This document shows, in pieces, positions 40,771 to 50,673 of a stretch of 64,000 nt of DNA. Both the position numbers and the translations under genes were made by a program. Under the pieces are notes generated by a model. It searched no databases. It saw only the letters and a program-made list of their open reading frames with translations, and was not told where the DNA came from. The stretch's first letter is position 1. Each line of letters starts with the position of its first letter. Source of the DNA: Selaginella moellendorffii (taxonomy: Eukaryota; Streptophyta; Lycopodiopsida; Selaginellales; Selaginellaceae); contig NW_003314282.1 in the NCBI RefSeq assembly GCF_000143415.4, forward strand, positions 1,011,374 to 1,075,373. The letters run 5' to 3'.

Positions 40771-40984
40771 CTATGATGTGTTTCAGGACAGAGAGATTGA
40801 AGAACACAAAAGAGCTGCGTCGTTTTCTCTCTGCAAAGGTATATTGATGCTGCTGCTGAAGTATCACAATTATCGATTGGCTCCAAGTATGTATGTTATT
40901 ATGCTTTCCTGATTATGATTATTGGACAGTTTTCGTGAGGGAAACAATGCCAGAATCAATTTAGAGTGAGTAGTGTTACAGCAT

Positions 40985-41560
40985 AAACAATCAGAGTGTT
41001 TACTTTTTAGCTTCTCCAATGCTTGTTTTACATCTTCAATGCTCGCAATTTTCTTAAACAAATTGTTTATCGATCTTCAATTCATAATACTTATGCCCTT
41101 TCCTGTTTTTGAATGTACAAATAACAATTCCATTGTTGAGCTGCAAGCAAAAGGATTTTGGCATGTGTTTGAGGTTCTACCTTAATCTTGAGAAATCTTT
41201 CAGAACTTTTTTCCCTCCAGCTTCTTTGGTTGAGCATGAATTTCTGTGGAGATGATGGGCAAAGAGATTCCCAGCTGAGTCAAGCTTGTCCAAAATCTTG
41301 TCTGCATATGGCTTCATTACTCAATTAAAAACCACAATCTCATATATCTTGCTCATCTTTTTTAAAAAACTATTCATGCTCAACCTCTTTGCCACAAAGT
41401 AACACTTCAGTAGAATAGTTTTCCCACTGAAGAGCTTAAGGGATGCTATGGCCTTGTGGGCATGGATTAATGTTTAACACAAGATGGGGTTTATTCTCTA
41501 AAGGTGGTGGTAGCAATAAAAAATCATCTTCTCTTTGGTGGTGATGTTGAGTGTTGCAAA
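40985..41560 (-). pseudogene. FCP1/SCP-like phosphatase pseudogene, copy 2
   Basis: On the minus strand: LLPPPLENKPHLVLNIN (catalytic DxDxT lost), KIYEIV, KPYADKILDKLDSAGNLFAH, NSCSTKEAGGKKFLKISQDL, PKSFCLQLNNGIVICTFKNR and NLFKKIASIEDVKQALEKLK. Frames are broken as in copy 1, but the two copies differ in details, so they have diverged since duplication. Confidence 0.7.
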
Positions 41561-41649
41561 ACTCCACTCCTATGGCCTCTTCATAGTTATGAAGAAAGAT
41601 AGAAAGAATGTGAGATTGCAATAAATCTTTATAAATCAAGTTAATACAC

Positions 41650-43278
41650 TTCCATAATTCTGGCCGAGCAGCATGTAGAAATTCAACCCCAACACCAAGA
41701 GTCTCTAGGCAAATTGAGCTCCACGCTCAGGCCTTGTGGATCTTTTGGATCTTCTAGCAAGCAGCTAGTAGCGAGACCCAAGCAACACTCTGGGGCTTGA
41801 AAGGCATGCTGTGGATGAGCTCTTTGGCCTTGTCTAGCTCTTTGGCCCTTGGAAACATGTCAACAAACCCACAATAGTGTTCTCCTATGGCTTGACTCCA
41901 TAGTCTTGAATCATTAACTAAAAGTAGTCTTGAGAAATCTTCACCACCTAAGTGGCAACATGCCACAAACATGCTCATAAAGACAATGTGATTGGGCATC
42001 ATGCTCTCCTGGATGGTCCTATGGAAGGTTTCCAAGGCCTCGGTTACATGCCGGTGGAAGCATCCATGGCCACCACTGCAGTCCATGAGACCCACTCTGG
42101 CATTTTCTCAAACCAAACTCAAGCTTCCAAAAGGAGTCCCTTGTGAACAAAACCCACCACCATTGCCATCCAGGCAATCACATCACACTCCTCCATCGCT
42201 TGGAAGGGGCTCATCACTTCCTGGAAGTGCGTTCCAGAGATAGGCCGAGAGGAGTGCTGTGCTTGCTGTCTTGCTATTGTAAGGCATTCGATCTAAAATA
42301 AACTTTGCATTTTCAAGATGGTTTCTAGAGGTAAGCATATGCATCATTGTCGTCCAAGAGATCTCATCACGGTGAGCCATCTTTTGGAAAGAATCTAATG
42401 CCTCGTCCAAATGCCCATTCGCGGCATATCTGCAAACCATGGAGTTCCAAGCCACGTCTTTGTTTGGCAGCCTATCAGACAAAGCTTTAGCCTCCTCCAT
42501 AGAGCCGTTAGATGCGTAGCCGTCAATCATAGCCGTAAATGTCACCTCATTAAGATCTGGGGCATCTTCAAAGAGAATCTTTGCTTGCTCCATATGCCCT
42601 GCCTGGGCATATGCTGTGATCATGGTCCTCCATGTTACTACATTCCTTGTGGGCATTCTATCAAAGAGATCTTTAGCTTCATCCAGCCCCGGGTTGTGGC
42701 ATGGCCTTGTACCATGGCCGCCCACGCCACCACGTCCTTTTGGGGCAGAGTTCACGTGCGCATGAGAGATGCCCGTTATGGGCATATGCCACGATCATGG
42801 AGGTGCTAGAAACGAGGGTTTCCTCCGGCATGGAGTGGAATACCGCCTCCGCCTCGCCGAGATTGCCACTCTGCGAGTACATCTCGATCATCGTGTTCCA
42901 GGTGATGGAATTCTTTGGCAGGGATGCGATCGAAGAGCTGCTTGGCGCGCTGCACGTCCCCGGCCGCGAGATCATGGTGTTGCTGGACACAATCTCCTGC
43001 GGCGGCATGCTTCCCAGGACCGATCGCGCCTGCTCCAGGTCGTGGTTGGGAATGTAGGCCTGGAGGGTGAGATTCCAAGAGAAGAGATTGCGATCCGAGG
43101 TAGAATCGGCTTCCTCCAGGCAGCCGCAGCGGCCATACATCTGGACGAGGAGATTTCGCAGGAAGACGCTGTTATTGTGGTCGCTGTGAAGGATCTGGGC
43201 GTGGATCCGGCGGCCATCGCTGGGATTGTCGCAAGATCTGACGAGGGCGACAAGCTCTTGGACGCCAAGAACGCGCAT
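41650..43278 (-). pseudogene. PPR protein pseudogene, copy 2 (longer)
   Basis: From the ATG at 43278: MRVLGVQELVALVRSCDNPS, GRRIHAQILHSDHNN, FLRNLLVQMYGRCGCLEEAD, NLFSWNLTLQAYIPNHDLEQ, SMPPQEIVSSNTMI. A frame change and a short deletion (RPGTCSAPSSSSIASLP marks off-frame sequence) follow, then ITWNTMIEMYSQSGNLGEAE, NVVTWRTMITAYAQAGHMEQ, FTAMIDGYASNGSMEEAKAL, ISWTTMMHMLTSRNHLENAK and, near the end, an E-type motif (GFVDMFPRAKELDKAKELIH). At least three frame breaks are present. The architecture is that of a PLS-class editing factor, without a visible DYW end. Confidence 0.82.
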
Positions 43279-43409
43279 CGCATCATGGCCGTTGGATGAT
43301 GGGGACGTCCGAGGTTCAAGTCCTGGCAGGTTCTAGCTTCCAGCCACGAAGTTTTCATGGCACGCGGCGAGAACTCATCCCCCATCGTGCAGCCGCACTC
43401 CAAATGCCA

Positions 43410-44290
43410 GAGGCAATCGCAATCGGGCGCGCTCGTCAACGACACAATTAATTTCCATCTTTTCTTGTGGCTTGGATGGATTTCTCTTGCTGCGAGTTCA
43501 GCAAGTTGTCCGATGAATGACTTGTTTGTCTTTGCAAATCCCACCAGGCCTGATGTATTGAGAATTCAAAGAAGCTATATATCTCGAGTTTACAAATCAA
43601 TCCAGACTGAATTTTCTATGTTGACGCGGTTTGTATAGTAAACTTGACAAGACAAAGTTTTGAAGGTGACGTGAGGAGAGGAAGAAAAGAAAACACTTGA
43701 GTTGTAGAAGATTTCCACACGAAGACGTATGTAAAACCAGAAGAAGTGTCAAGGTTCATACATCCTGCCGTTCCAAATCCAATCTCCTGCTTTTCCAGAT
43801 CAAACTCCACTGCCACATCCAGCTGCTGGTAGGTTCCTATAACATTCAGTGAGAACCCCACCTTCTGTGAGTCTTCAAACAGCCAAGCACACAGTAGCAT
43901 TTTAAGCATCACCATCTAGCGGAAACCATGTCCGAAATTCAACCTGTGTGCCATTCTCAAAGTGATAAGTCAGAGTTTGTGGTGGTGGTGTGTCACCATT
44001 TACAGAAACATTGTAGCAAATATCATTGCCAAGCAGTGCTGCAGTTTCGTTGCTCGATACTTTAGTAAGGTTGGAGTTGAGGTTTTGTATGGCTTGCACA
44101 AGAGGGGTGTAGGAATCTGGTGTGAAATAGCTGAATGCAAACGTGGAATCAATGATCGTTCCTCCAGTTCCATCTGCAAGAATGCCTTGCACCGGAAAAG
44201 TCAACGTATCGGTGATACTTATGGATCTCAAGCCGATGTAATACAAGGCAGTGGAATTTAGTGTAAGAGAGAGAGAGGAGTGCGATGATA
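43410..44290 (-). pseudogene. Subfamily-2 protease, C-terminal copy
   Basis: Two parts. Bases 43470-43570 carry GFAKTNKSFIGQLAEL next to sequence shared with 31085-31185. Bases 43600-44290 carry MYYIGLRSISITDTLTFPVQ, GTIIDSTFAFSYF, NVSVNGDTPPPQTLTYHF, LNVIGTYQQLDVAVEFDLE and GFTYVFVWKSSTTQVF. One stop (GDA end at 43902) and lost N-terminus. It is very close in sequence to the gene at 38421-39830, so this is a recent duplication. Confidence 0.85.
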
Positions 44291-44595
44291 TCCTATAGTT
44301 GCCGAGAATGATGCTCGAGAACTACAAGCATTGCTTGGCTTTCCACTCCACCTACCATAGCAAGATTAGATGGTGAATGTCACAAGGCTGGCAGTGGCAC
44401 ACCAATTCTGGCGGATTCCACACCAATTCTGGCGCATTCGAGATCATTGTCTGCTGTCCACTCACGTTTGGCGCGAAACAATGTTGCCAAGCAAGGAACA
44501 AAGATACTTAAATTACTGCCATATGTCAATCTAGAGTTTCATTTAGAGCTACTGGTTTACTATAAAAGCTGATCAAGTTCAGAGTTGAGAATAAG
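44291..44595. other. Intergenic stretch and promoter of the PLAT gene
   Basis: TATAAAA lies at 44561-44567, 29 bp before the PLAT start codon, so the leader would be almost absent. A doubled motif CACACCAATTCTGGCG(G/C)ATTC occurs at about 44398-44440. Nothing else is recognised. Base composition turns AT-rich here. Confidence 0.45.
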
Positions 44596-45085
44596 ATGGT
44601 CTCATTAATCACCATATTCCTGTTAATTTCTTTTATACCAAGCATAATTGGGGTAATTTAAAATGCAATTAATGCTTTTCTAGTTTTCTAATTTTTTTAT
44701 GCAGTGTTTATATGGTATAAATATTAAAACAGCATGTGTAGACAATGCTGGAACTGATGCAAATATAAAAATACAATTTCTTACTTTCTTTGGAAAATTT
44801 CTTGAATTTAAAAATCTTGATAACAAAAACAGAGATGATTTTGAAAGATGTACACTTTCAACATTTTCAGATTTAGAAGCAACATGTTTGGAAGAATTTG
44901 ATGTAATTTGTGAAATGATTTTATCACATGATAATTCTGGTGGTAAACCTGGATGGTATCCAGAATGGGTTGAAATTATCCCACCTTTATCAAATGATCC
45001 TGATAAATATGTCACATCTAGAAAATTTAATGTTAATGCATGGCTTGAAGGTGGTAGTCTTTCATTTACAGCAAAAATATGCTAA
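44596..45085 (+). CDS. Small secreted PLAT/LH2-domain protein
   Basis: Exon 1 (from the ATG at 44596) encodes a signal peptide MVSLITIFLLISFIPSIIG. A GTAATT...TTATGCAG intron ends at 44701. Exon 2 encodes the mature domain: CLYGINIKTACVDNAGTDAN, DDFERCTLSTFSDLEATCLE, HDNSGGKPGWYPEWVEII and FNVNAWLEGG. A-G-T-D-A-N, D-x-FERG-like, HDNSG-x-x-PGWY and the final WL are hallmarks of the beta-sandwich PLAT domain, known in plants as PLAT-plant-stress proteins and thought to bind lipids or proteins at membranes. The frame is intact. Codon third positions are strongly A/T, unlike the core genes to the left. Horizontal origin or simple drift in an AT-rich region are both possible. Confidence 0.82.
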
Positions 45086-46932
45086 AGTGATTAAAAAAAG
45101 AGTGTAAAACTTAATCATTAAATTACACAATAATAAACATATATTTAAATGAATACAGAGTTAATAAAATATTAAATATTAACTTGTTAACTTATTATTA
45201 AATACTTGATTTTTTAAAAAATAATAAAATTTATTTATATGAATATAAATTAATAAATTTAAAATAAATACTAGGAGGGTGAGAAAGATAATAAATCTAA
45301 GTGATAAGATGTTTTCTATTATGTATCTGCTTTGGCAAAGTTACAATTTTAATTGCATCAAATTTGCTACTATTTATATTCAAGGAACACATAATCATAC
45401 ATATGTTATATTAGCTGGTGAAGGAAAACTAACATTATAATAAGTATAGTAGGGGGAGGACTGCAGTGGAGCCAGTTTAGCCAGGAAAGGCCAGTTTGGC
45501 CCAGGAAGGATAAAAGAAGTATTTAGTGGTTTCTTTTTATTTTGCTTCATGTTATATATATTAGATAAAAATTAAAGATGAGATATTATAGACTAAATAT
45601 AAGGTGAACCATTTTTTTGTTGAAATTTTTTCAAGTCTCTAATGTAAGCATTGATAGCTATATAGTTTTTTGAATAAAAATAAAGCATCTCCTAAAGTAA
45701 TTGCTTAAAATGTATTTCATGATATTTATCCTCTTTGATGGGGAATAATTGTTGATAGTAAATTGATGCAAATTATTAGTTATGCATAGCAATGGATGGT
45801 TTAGAGTATTCATCATATAAAGCTTATACTTTTGAGAGAAAGCAATGAGTAGTATCTCAAAAAAATAATCAATGATTAGGTTGTTATAAACTTTTAAATT
45901 TAGATTTCTCAGGAGGTCACTTAATTGGGTACTATTTAAACCCAAAGACACTTAATCTCAAATATCCCAAAACCCTTAACCAATTGGAAAATGAGGTGTA
46001 TTTTTATTCATGGGCATTTTTCCCTCTATATTTGAACCTTATGGATTGTCTCTCAAATCATTCTCTTTGGTTGCTTACAATTGTTTATACATTCTATATA
46101 TTTTATAGAGTAATTTTTAATTTTTTTAAAATTATAATATCAATTAAATAATGTCAATCCAAGTGCTTTTATTTTGCATAGCCTTGTTATAGGTTAAATT
46201 TTTTTTTATTATATGTATGATTATAAAGGCAAATGTTTTTATATGATTGTTTGTTATATTTTACATTAGTTTGGTTTTTATTACTATTTTTAAGAGGGTC
46301 ATAGTTCAAAATAGCTTCAACATAAGCTACATCAATTTACATTATAATGCCTTATCGTTTTATAAATGCCATTCCTTTAGATTTATCTTCTGATGTAAGT
46401 CTATGAGTTTTTTTTATAAATGTTTGAGATATCCTTTAACCCAATTTAATTTATTAGATATTTTTATTTTACTTAAGTAGATTTATTGTGTTATAATAAT
46501 AATTTTTTAGAACTCCAAAACTGTAATATAAAGGGGTGTGAGGTCCAAGTGTACAGGTACAATGCTGTATATTAATATTAGTGTAGTGGGATTTTGATAG
46601 CCGTTAGATTGGTTTCAATCCAGACCACTTGCTCCTATATATAAGCTAGGGTTTTTGGGCTAATGGATATGCACATTTTCTGTATTCCTTTTCCATATTT
46701 CATACACTCACATTGGTGGAGGTAAGGGGCACTTTTGATTGTACCTGAGGAGTGCTTGAATTTGGGATTTTGGTTTAAATCTAGTTTTTACATCGTTTAG
46801 ATCTAGCTTTTTCCATTTCTTTTCTTTTGTTCTTTCTTTTCAGGATTTTGGTATAGATAAATCTCCCTTTTCTTTTAGCTTTTTTTTTTTTTTCATTTCA
46901 CTTCTTTTGCTCTTTCCTTTTCGTTAATCTTG
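45086..46932. other. AT-rich stretch without genes; possible LTR end of the gypsy element
   Basis: This region is very AT-rich with homopolymer runs. Bases 45445-45510 (GGGGGAGGACTGCAGTGGAG, GCCAGGAAAGGCCAGTTTGG) are an inverted scrap of the LTR at 49850-49915. From about 46500 to 46930 a TATATATAAG box (46636) and a leader precede the gag ATG at 46933, consistent with an LTR and leader of the gypsy element; I could not find the matching second LTR. Confidence 0.45.
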
Positions 46933-47611
46933 ATGGCAGATCAACAATCTCCTCTTTTGACTCTGGAGCAACAGTTGGTACAATTGCTTGATGCTATGCA
47001 ATTGCAATTGAACAACTAAACTCAGTTGATGGTGGCATTTATGGCACATAGTACAACTTCTCTTGTTCTTGGTGCCAATCCTCGCGTTCAGCTGGAGTTC
47101 TTTCATGGGAATTCTGGGGATGATATATACTATTGGTTCGATCATTTCACGGTGATTGCCACATATAATTCTTGGGATGATATTTGATGTTTGCATGAGT
47201 TTCCCATGTGTCTCTAAGGGATGGCTTGAGCACAGCCACTTGTGGGGATTGGAGTGTTCTTTTAGATGTCTTCAAACACGTATTCAAGTATACCGACGAT
47301 TAATGAAGCCTTCCAATAGTTGCATTGTCTTTGTCAAGGGCCATCTGAGTTGGTGATGCAATTTGGCATTCATTTCCGAAGCCTTTTGATTCATGTGGAA
47401 CCAAATATATTGGGGCAGATCAAGCTAGGAATGTTGTGGCCAACACTTTTTCAAGATCTTGTCAGACTTGTGTATGCATTTGCTTTTGCCACCTTTGATG
47501 ATGCTCTTCATTTGGCACAACGTTATGAGATGTCACCTCTTCCACTTCTCGCTGCACATCCTTCAACACTACTTCATGTGGGTGATGGTTCTATTCCAAT
47601 GGAGGTTGATG
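46933..47611 (+). mobile_element. Ty3/gypsy gag, degenerate, first part
   Basis: Begins MADQQSPLLTLEQQLVQLLD. Later frames give NPRVQLEFFHGNSGDDIYYW, LVMQFGIHFRSLLIHVEPNI and FATFDDALHLAQRYEMSPLP. Gag-domain features of plant Ty3/gypsy elements are clear, but stops and frame changes are frequent. The zinc-knuckle end of this gag is displaced to 48846-48974 by an inserted LTR. Confidence 0.75.
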
Positions 47612-48845
47612 TGTGAGGCACAAAATCTCTAGGCCCCAAAGTGGAGCCAAAGGGTGCCACGTGGTAGTGGCCGAAGCAAAAGCCAAACAAGCATAACATG
47701 TTTGGATTAAAAACTCCGACTTGAAAGGTTGAGAGTGAGGATGGAACTCCCAACGAAGTGCTCGAGGGATAAGCACAAAGCAAGCAATAAGTGAGTCTCT
47801 AGAAAAGGGACACAAGAGGACCAACACATGACACGTNNNNNNNNNNNNNNNNNNNNNNNNNNNNNNNNNNNNNNNNNNNNNNNNNNNNNNNNNNNNNNNN
47901 NNNNNNNNNNNNNNNNNNNNNNNNNNNNNNNNNNNNGTAGGGAGAGTGTGGGGGTCCTAGTTTGGCCAAAGAAGGCCATACCCAGTGTTGGGTGATAAGC
48001 TGACCACTGGGAAGTCCAAGACTAGAGTGAATACGGACCGACAAACAGGTAGCTTGGTGCAATGTTCAAGAGCCGGCTCTAGTTCCCCCTGGAGATCAAA
48101 TGGTCAATGCTCCCAGTCCAAGTGTGAGTGGCACTACCTACTTGGATACCTAGCATAGCTCAACAAAACTTCGCTCTAAGCCCATGGCTAAAGAACCCAA
48201 AGGTGGAAGGTAGGGAGAGTACCCATGAGGCTTACATAGGGCCACGGTGTTCCAAAATGTTGTCCCAAAGGCCCAGATTGTGGAAAGGAAGAGGAGTAGT
48301 CCTTTGGTGGAGTGACCAAGGATATAGTCTTGTGGTGAGGAAGTCCCAGAGGACCATAGGACTTAATGGTCGGGCTTGTGGGCCTCAATCCAGTGGCAAT
48401 GTTGGTGAACACGGCCATGGGCCGAAAGGGACTTGGTGGGGATCAGAAAAGGGATATTGAGGGAGGTTATTCCTCATGCTTGTGGGCATCCTAAGGATGT
48501 TAAGGAGTGGATCTGGGGTGATCACTTATGGATAGATGGCCCAGTATTTGAGAGATGGGATTGTGATGTAGGTAGTGTTAGACCACCGGTGTGACCAAGG
48601 TGAATGGGCATGGCATTAACGAAACGGGCTAATATGTTGGTGGTACCTTGGGGTGTCGGTCATGGGATCGGACACGTGGAGCACTTGGACCAAGTGCAAT
48701 GATTGAGTGGCATGGATGCCATTCTTGGGGCTAACAAGTCCCTAAGTCCAAAATAGGATTTATGGAGGTTGTGAGTGAGACTCCTCCAAGTGGTCGGAGG
48801 GGTAGTTAAATGACTAAAGTAAAATAGAAAATTTAGTCGCTTACA
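47612..48845 (+). mobile_element. Inverted solo LTR inside gag, with assembly gap
   Basis: It begins TGTGAGGCACAAAATCTC and ends TTAGTCGCTTACA, the reverse orientation of the LTRs at 35386, 48975 and 54737. Flanking 5-mers TGATG (left) and TAATG (right) differ by one base, an aged target duplication. The minisatellite part is replaced by 100 Ns. Confidence 0.88.
47837..47936. other. Assembly gap (100 N)
   Basis: Exactly 100 N bases lie where the other LTR copies carry the GACTCCATCTCGG minisatellite. The repeat probably could not be assembled; the true length is unknown. Confidence 0.95.
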
Positions 48846-48974
48846 TAATGCTGCTATTGCTCAAGTCCAAGGACAAAGGCGAGGCCGTGGAGTTTGTTGT
48901 TAGGTGTGTGATGAAGTTGGTTATACTTATCGGCGTTGTTAGCATTTTCTAGATTAGTAGCCACTATTTCCTAG
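48846..48974 (+). mobile_element. Ty3/gypsy gag end with zinc knuckle
   Basis: AAIAQVQGQRRGRG is followed by a CCHC-like knuckle (VCDEVGYTYRRC), continuing the gag interrupted at 47611. It is cut again at 48974 by the complete LTR element. Confidence 0.7.
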
Positions 48975-50673
48975 TGTAAGCGATTAATTTTTCCATTCTA
49001 CTTTAGTCACTTAACCACACCTCCAACCGCATGGAGGAGTCTCACTCACAACCTCCATAAGTTCTATTTCAGACTTGGGCTTGCTAGCCCCGAGAATGGC
49101 ATCCCCGCCACTCAACCTATGCACTTGATCCAAGTGCTCCACGTGTCCGATCCCATGACCGACACCCCAAGGTACCACCGATATATCAACCCATTACGCT
49201 AAGGCCATGCCCCTTTACCTTGGTCACACCGATGGACTAACACCACCTACATCACAGTCCCATCTCTCAAGGACTGGGCCATCCGTCCATGGGTGATCAT
49301 TCCAGATCCACTCTTTAGCATCCTTAGGATGCTCACAAACATGGGGAATAGCCTTCCCCAATATCCCTTTTCCGGTCTTCACCAAGTCCCTTTCTGCCCA
49401 TGGCCATGTTCGCCAACACTGCCACTGGATCGAGGCCCACAGGCCCGACCACTAAGTCCCACGGTCCTCTGGGACTTCCTCACCACTTGACTGTATCCTT
49501 GGTCACTACACTAGAGGACTACTCCTCCTCCTTTCCACAGTCTGGGCCTTTGGGACAACATTTCGGAACACCGTGGCCCTACGCGGGCCTCATGGGTACT
49601 CTCCTCGCCTTCTGCCTTTGGGTGCTCTAGACATGGGCTTAGAGCGAGGTTCCGTTGAGCCACACCAGGTATCCAAGTAGGTAGTGCCACCCACACTTGG
49701 ACTGGGAGCATCGGCCAGTCAATCTCCCGGGGGAACTAGAGCCGGCTCTTGAACACTTCACCAAGCTACCCCGCTTGTCAGTTTGTGTTCACTCTAGTCT
49801 TGGACTTCCCAGTGGGCAGCTCATCACCCAACACTGAGTCCGGCCTTCCTGGGCCAAACTGGCCTTTCCTGGCCAAACTGGCTCCACTGCAGTCCTCCCC
49901 CTACTATACTTTTGGAGCTCACCAAACCCCCTAGGGTCTGGGAGACGAACGCTTTGGGCTTTCACCCTCTCAGGCTCAAACTCGGACTTGGCCTCGGACT
50001 CGGACTCAGACTCGGACTCGGACTCGGATTCAGGCTCGGACTCGGACTCGGCCTCGGCCTCGGTCTTGGTCTCGGTCCCGATCTCGGTCTCGGTCTCGGT
50101 CCCCAGTCTCGGTCTTGGTCCCGGTCTCGACTTCGGACTCCATCTTGGGTCCATCTTGGACTCCATCTCGGACTCCACCTCGGACTCCATCTCGGACTCC
50201 ACCTCGGACTCCATCTCGGGTCCTTCTCGGACTCCATCTCGGACTCCATCTCGGGTCCATCTCGGGTCCATCTCGGGTCCATCTCGGACTCCATCTCGGA
50301 CTCCATCTCGGGTCCATCTCGGACTCCATCTCGGACTCCATCTCGGACTCCATCTCAGGTCCACCTCGGACTCCACCTTGGACTCCATCTCGGGGTCCTT
50401 CTCGGACTCCACTTCGGACTCCAACTCGGGTCCATCTCGGACACTTCCACATGTCATGTGTTGGTCCTTTTGGGTCCCTTTTTGGAGCCTCGCTTATTGC
50501 TCTCTTTGTGCTTGTTTCTCGAGCACTTCGTTGGGAGTTCCACTCCCGCTCTCGACCTTTCAAGGTGGAGCTTTTAGTCCAAATGTGTTACGCTCGTTTG
50601 GCTTTCGCTTCAACCTCTACCACGTGGCACCCCTTCGGCTCCACTTTGGGGCCTAGGGATTTTGTGTCTCACA
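48975..50673 (-). repeat. LTR (3' LTR in element orientation)
   Basis: TGTAAGCGATTAATTTTTCC at one end, TTTTGTGTCTCACA at the other. It contains a hexamer block (CTCGGA repeats, about 49985-50110) and a minisatellite mixing 12-bp GGACTCCATCTC and 11-bp GGGTCCATCTC units (about 50135-50440). Confidence 0.92.

Noticed and set aside
46429-46440. ATATCCTTTAAC, resembling a U12 donor and branch site
   Set aside because: It lies in AT-rich DNA without exons on either side.
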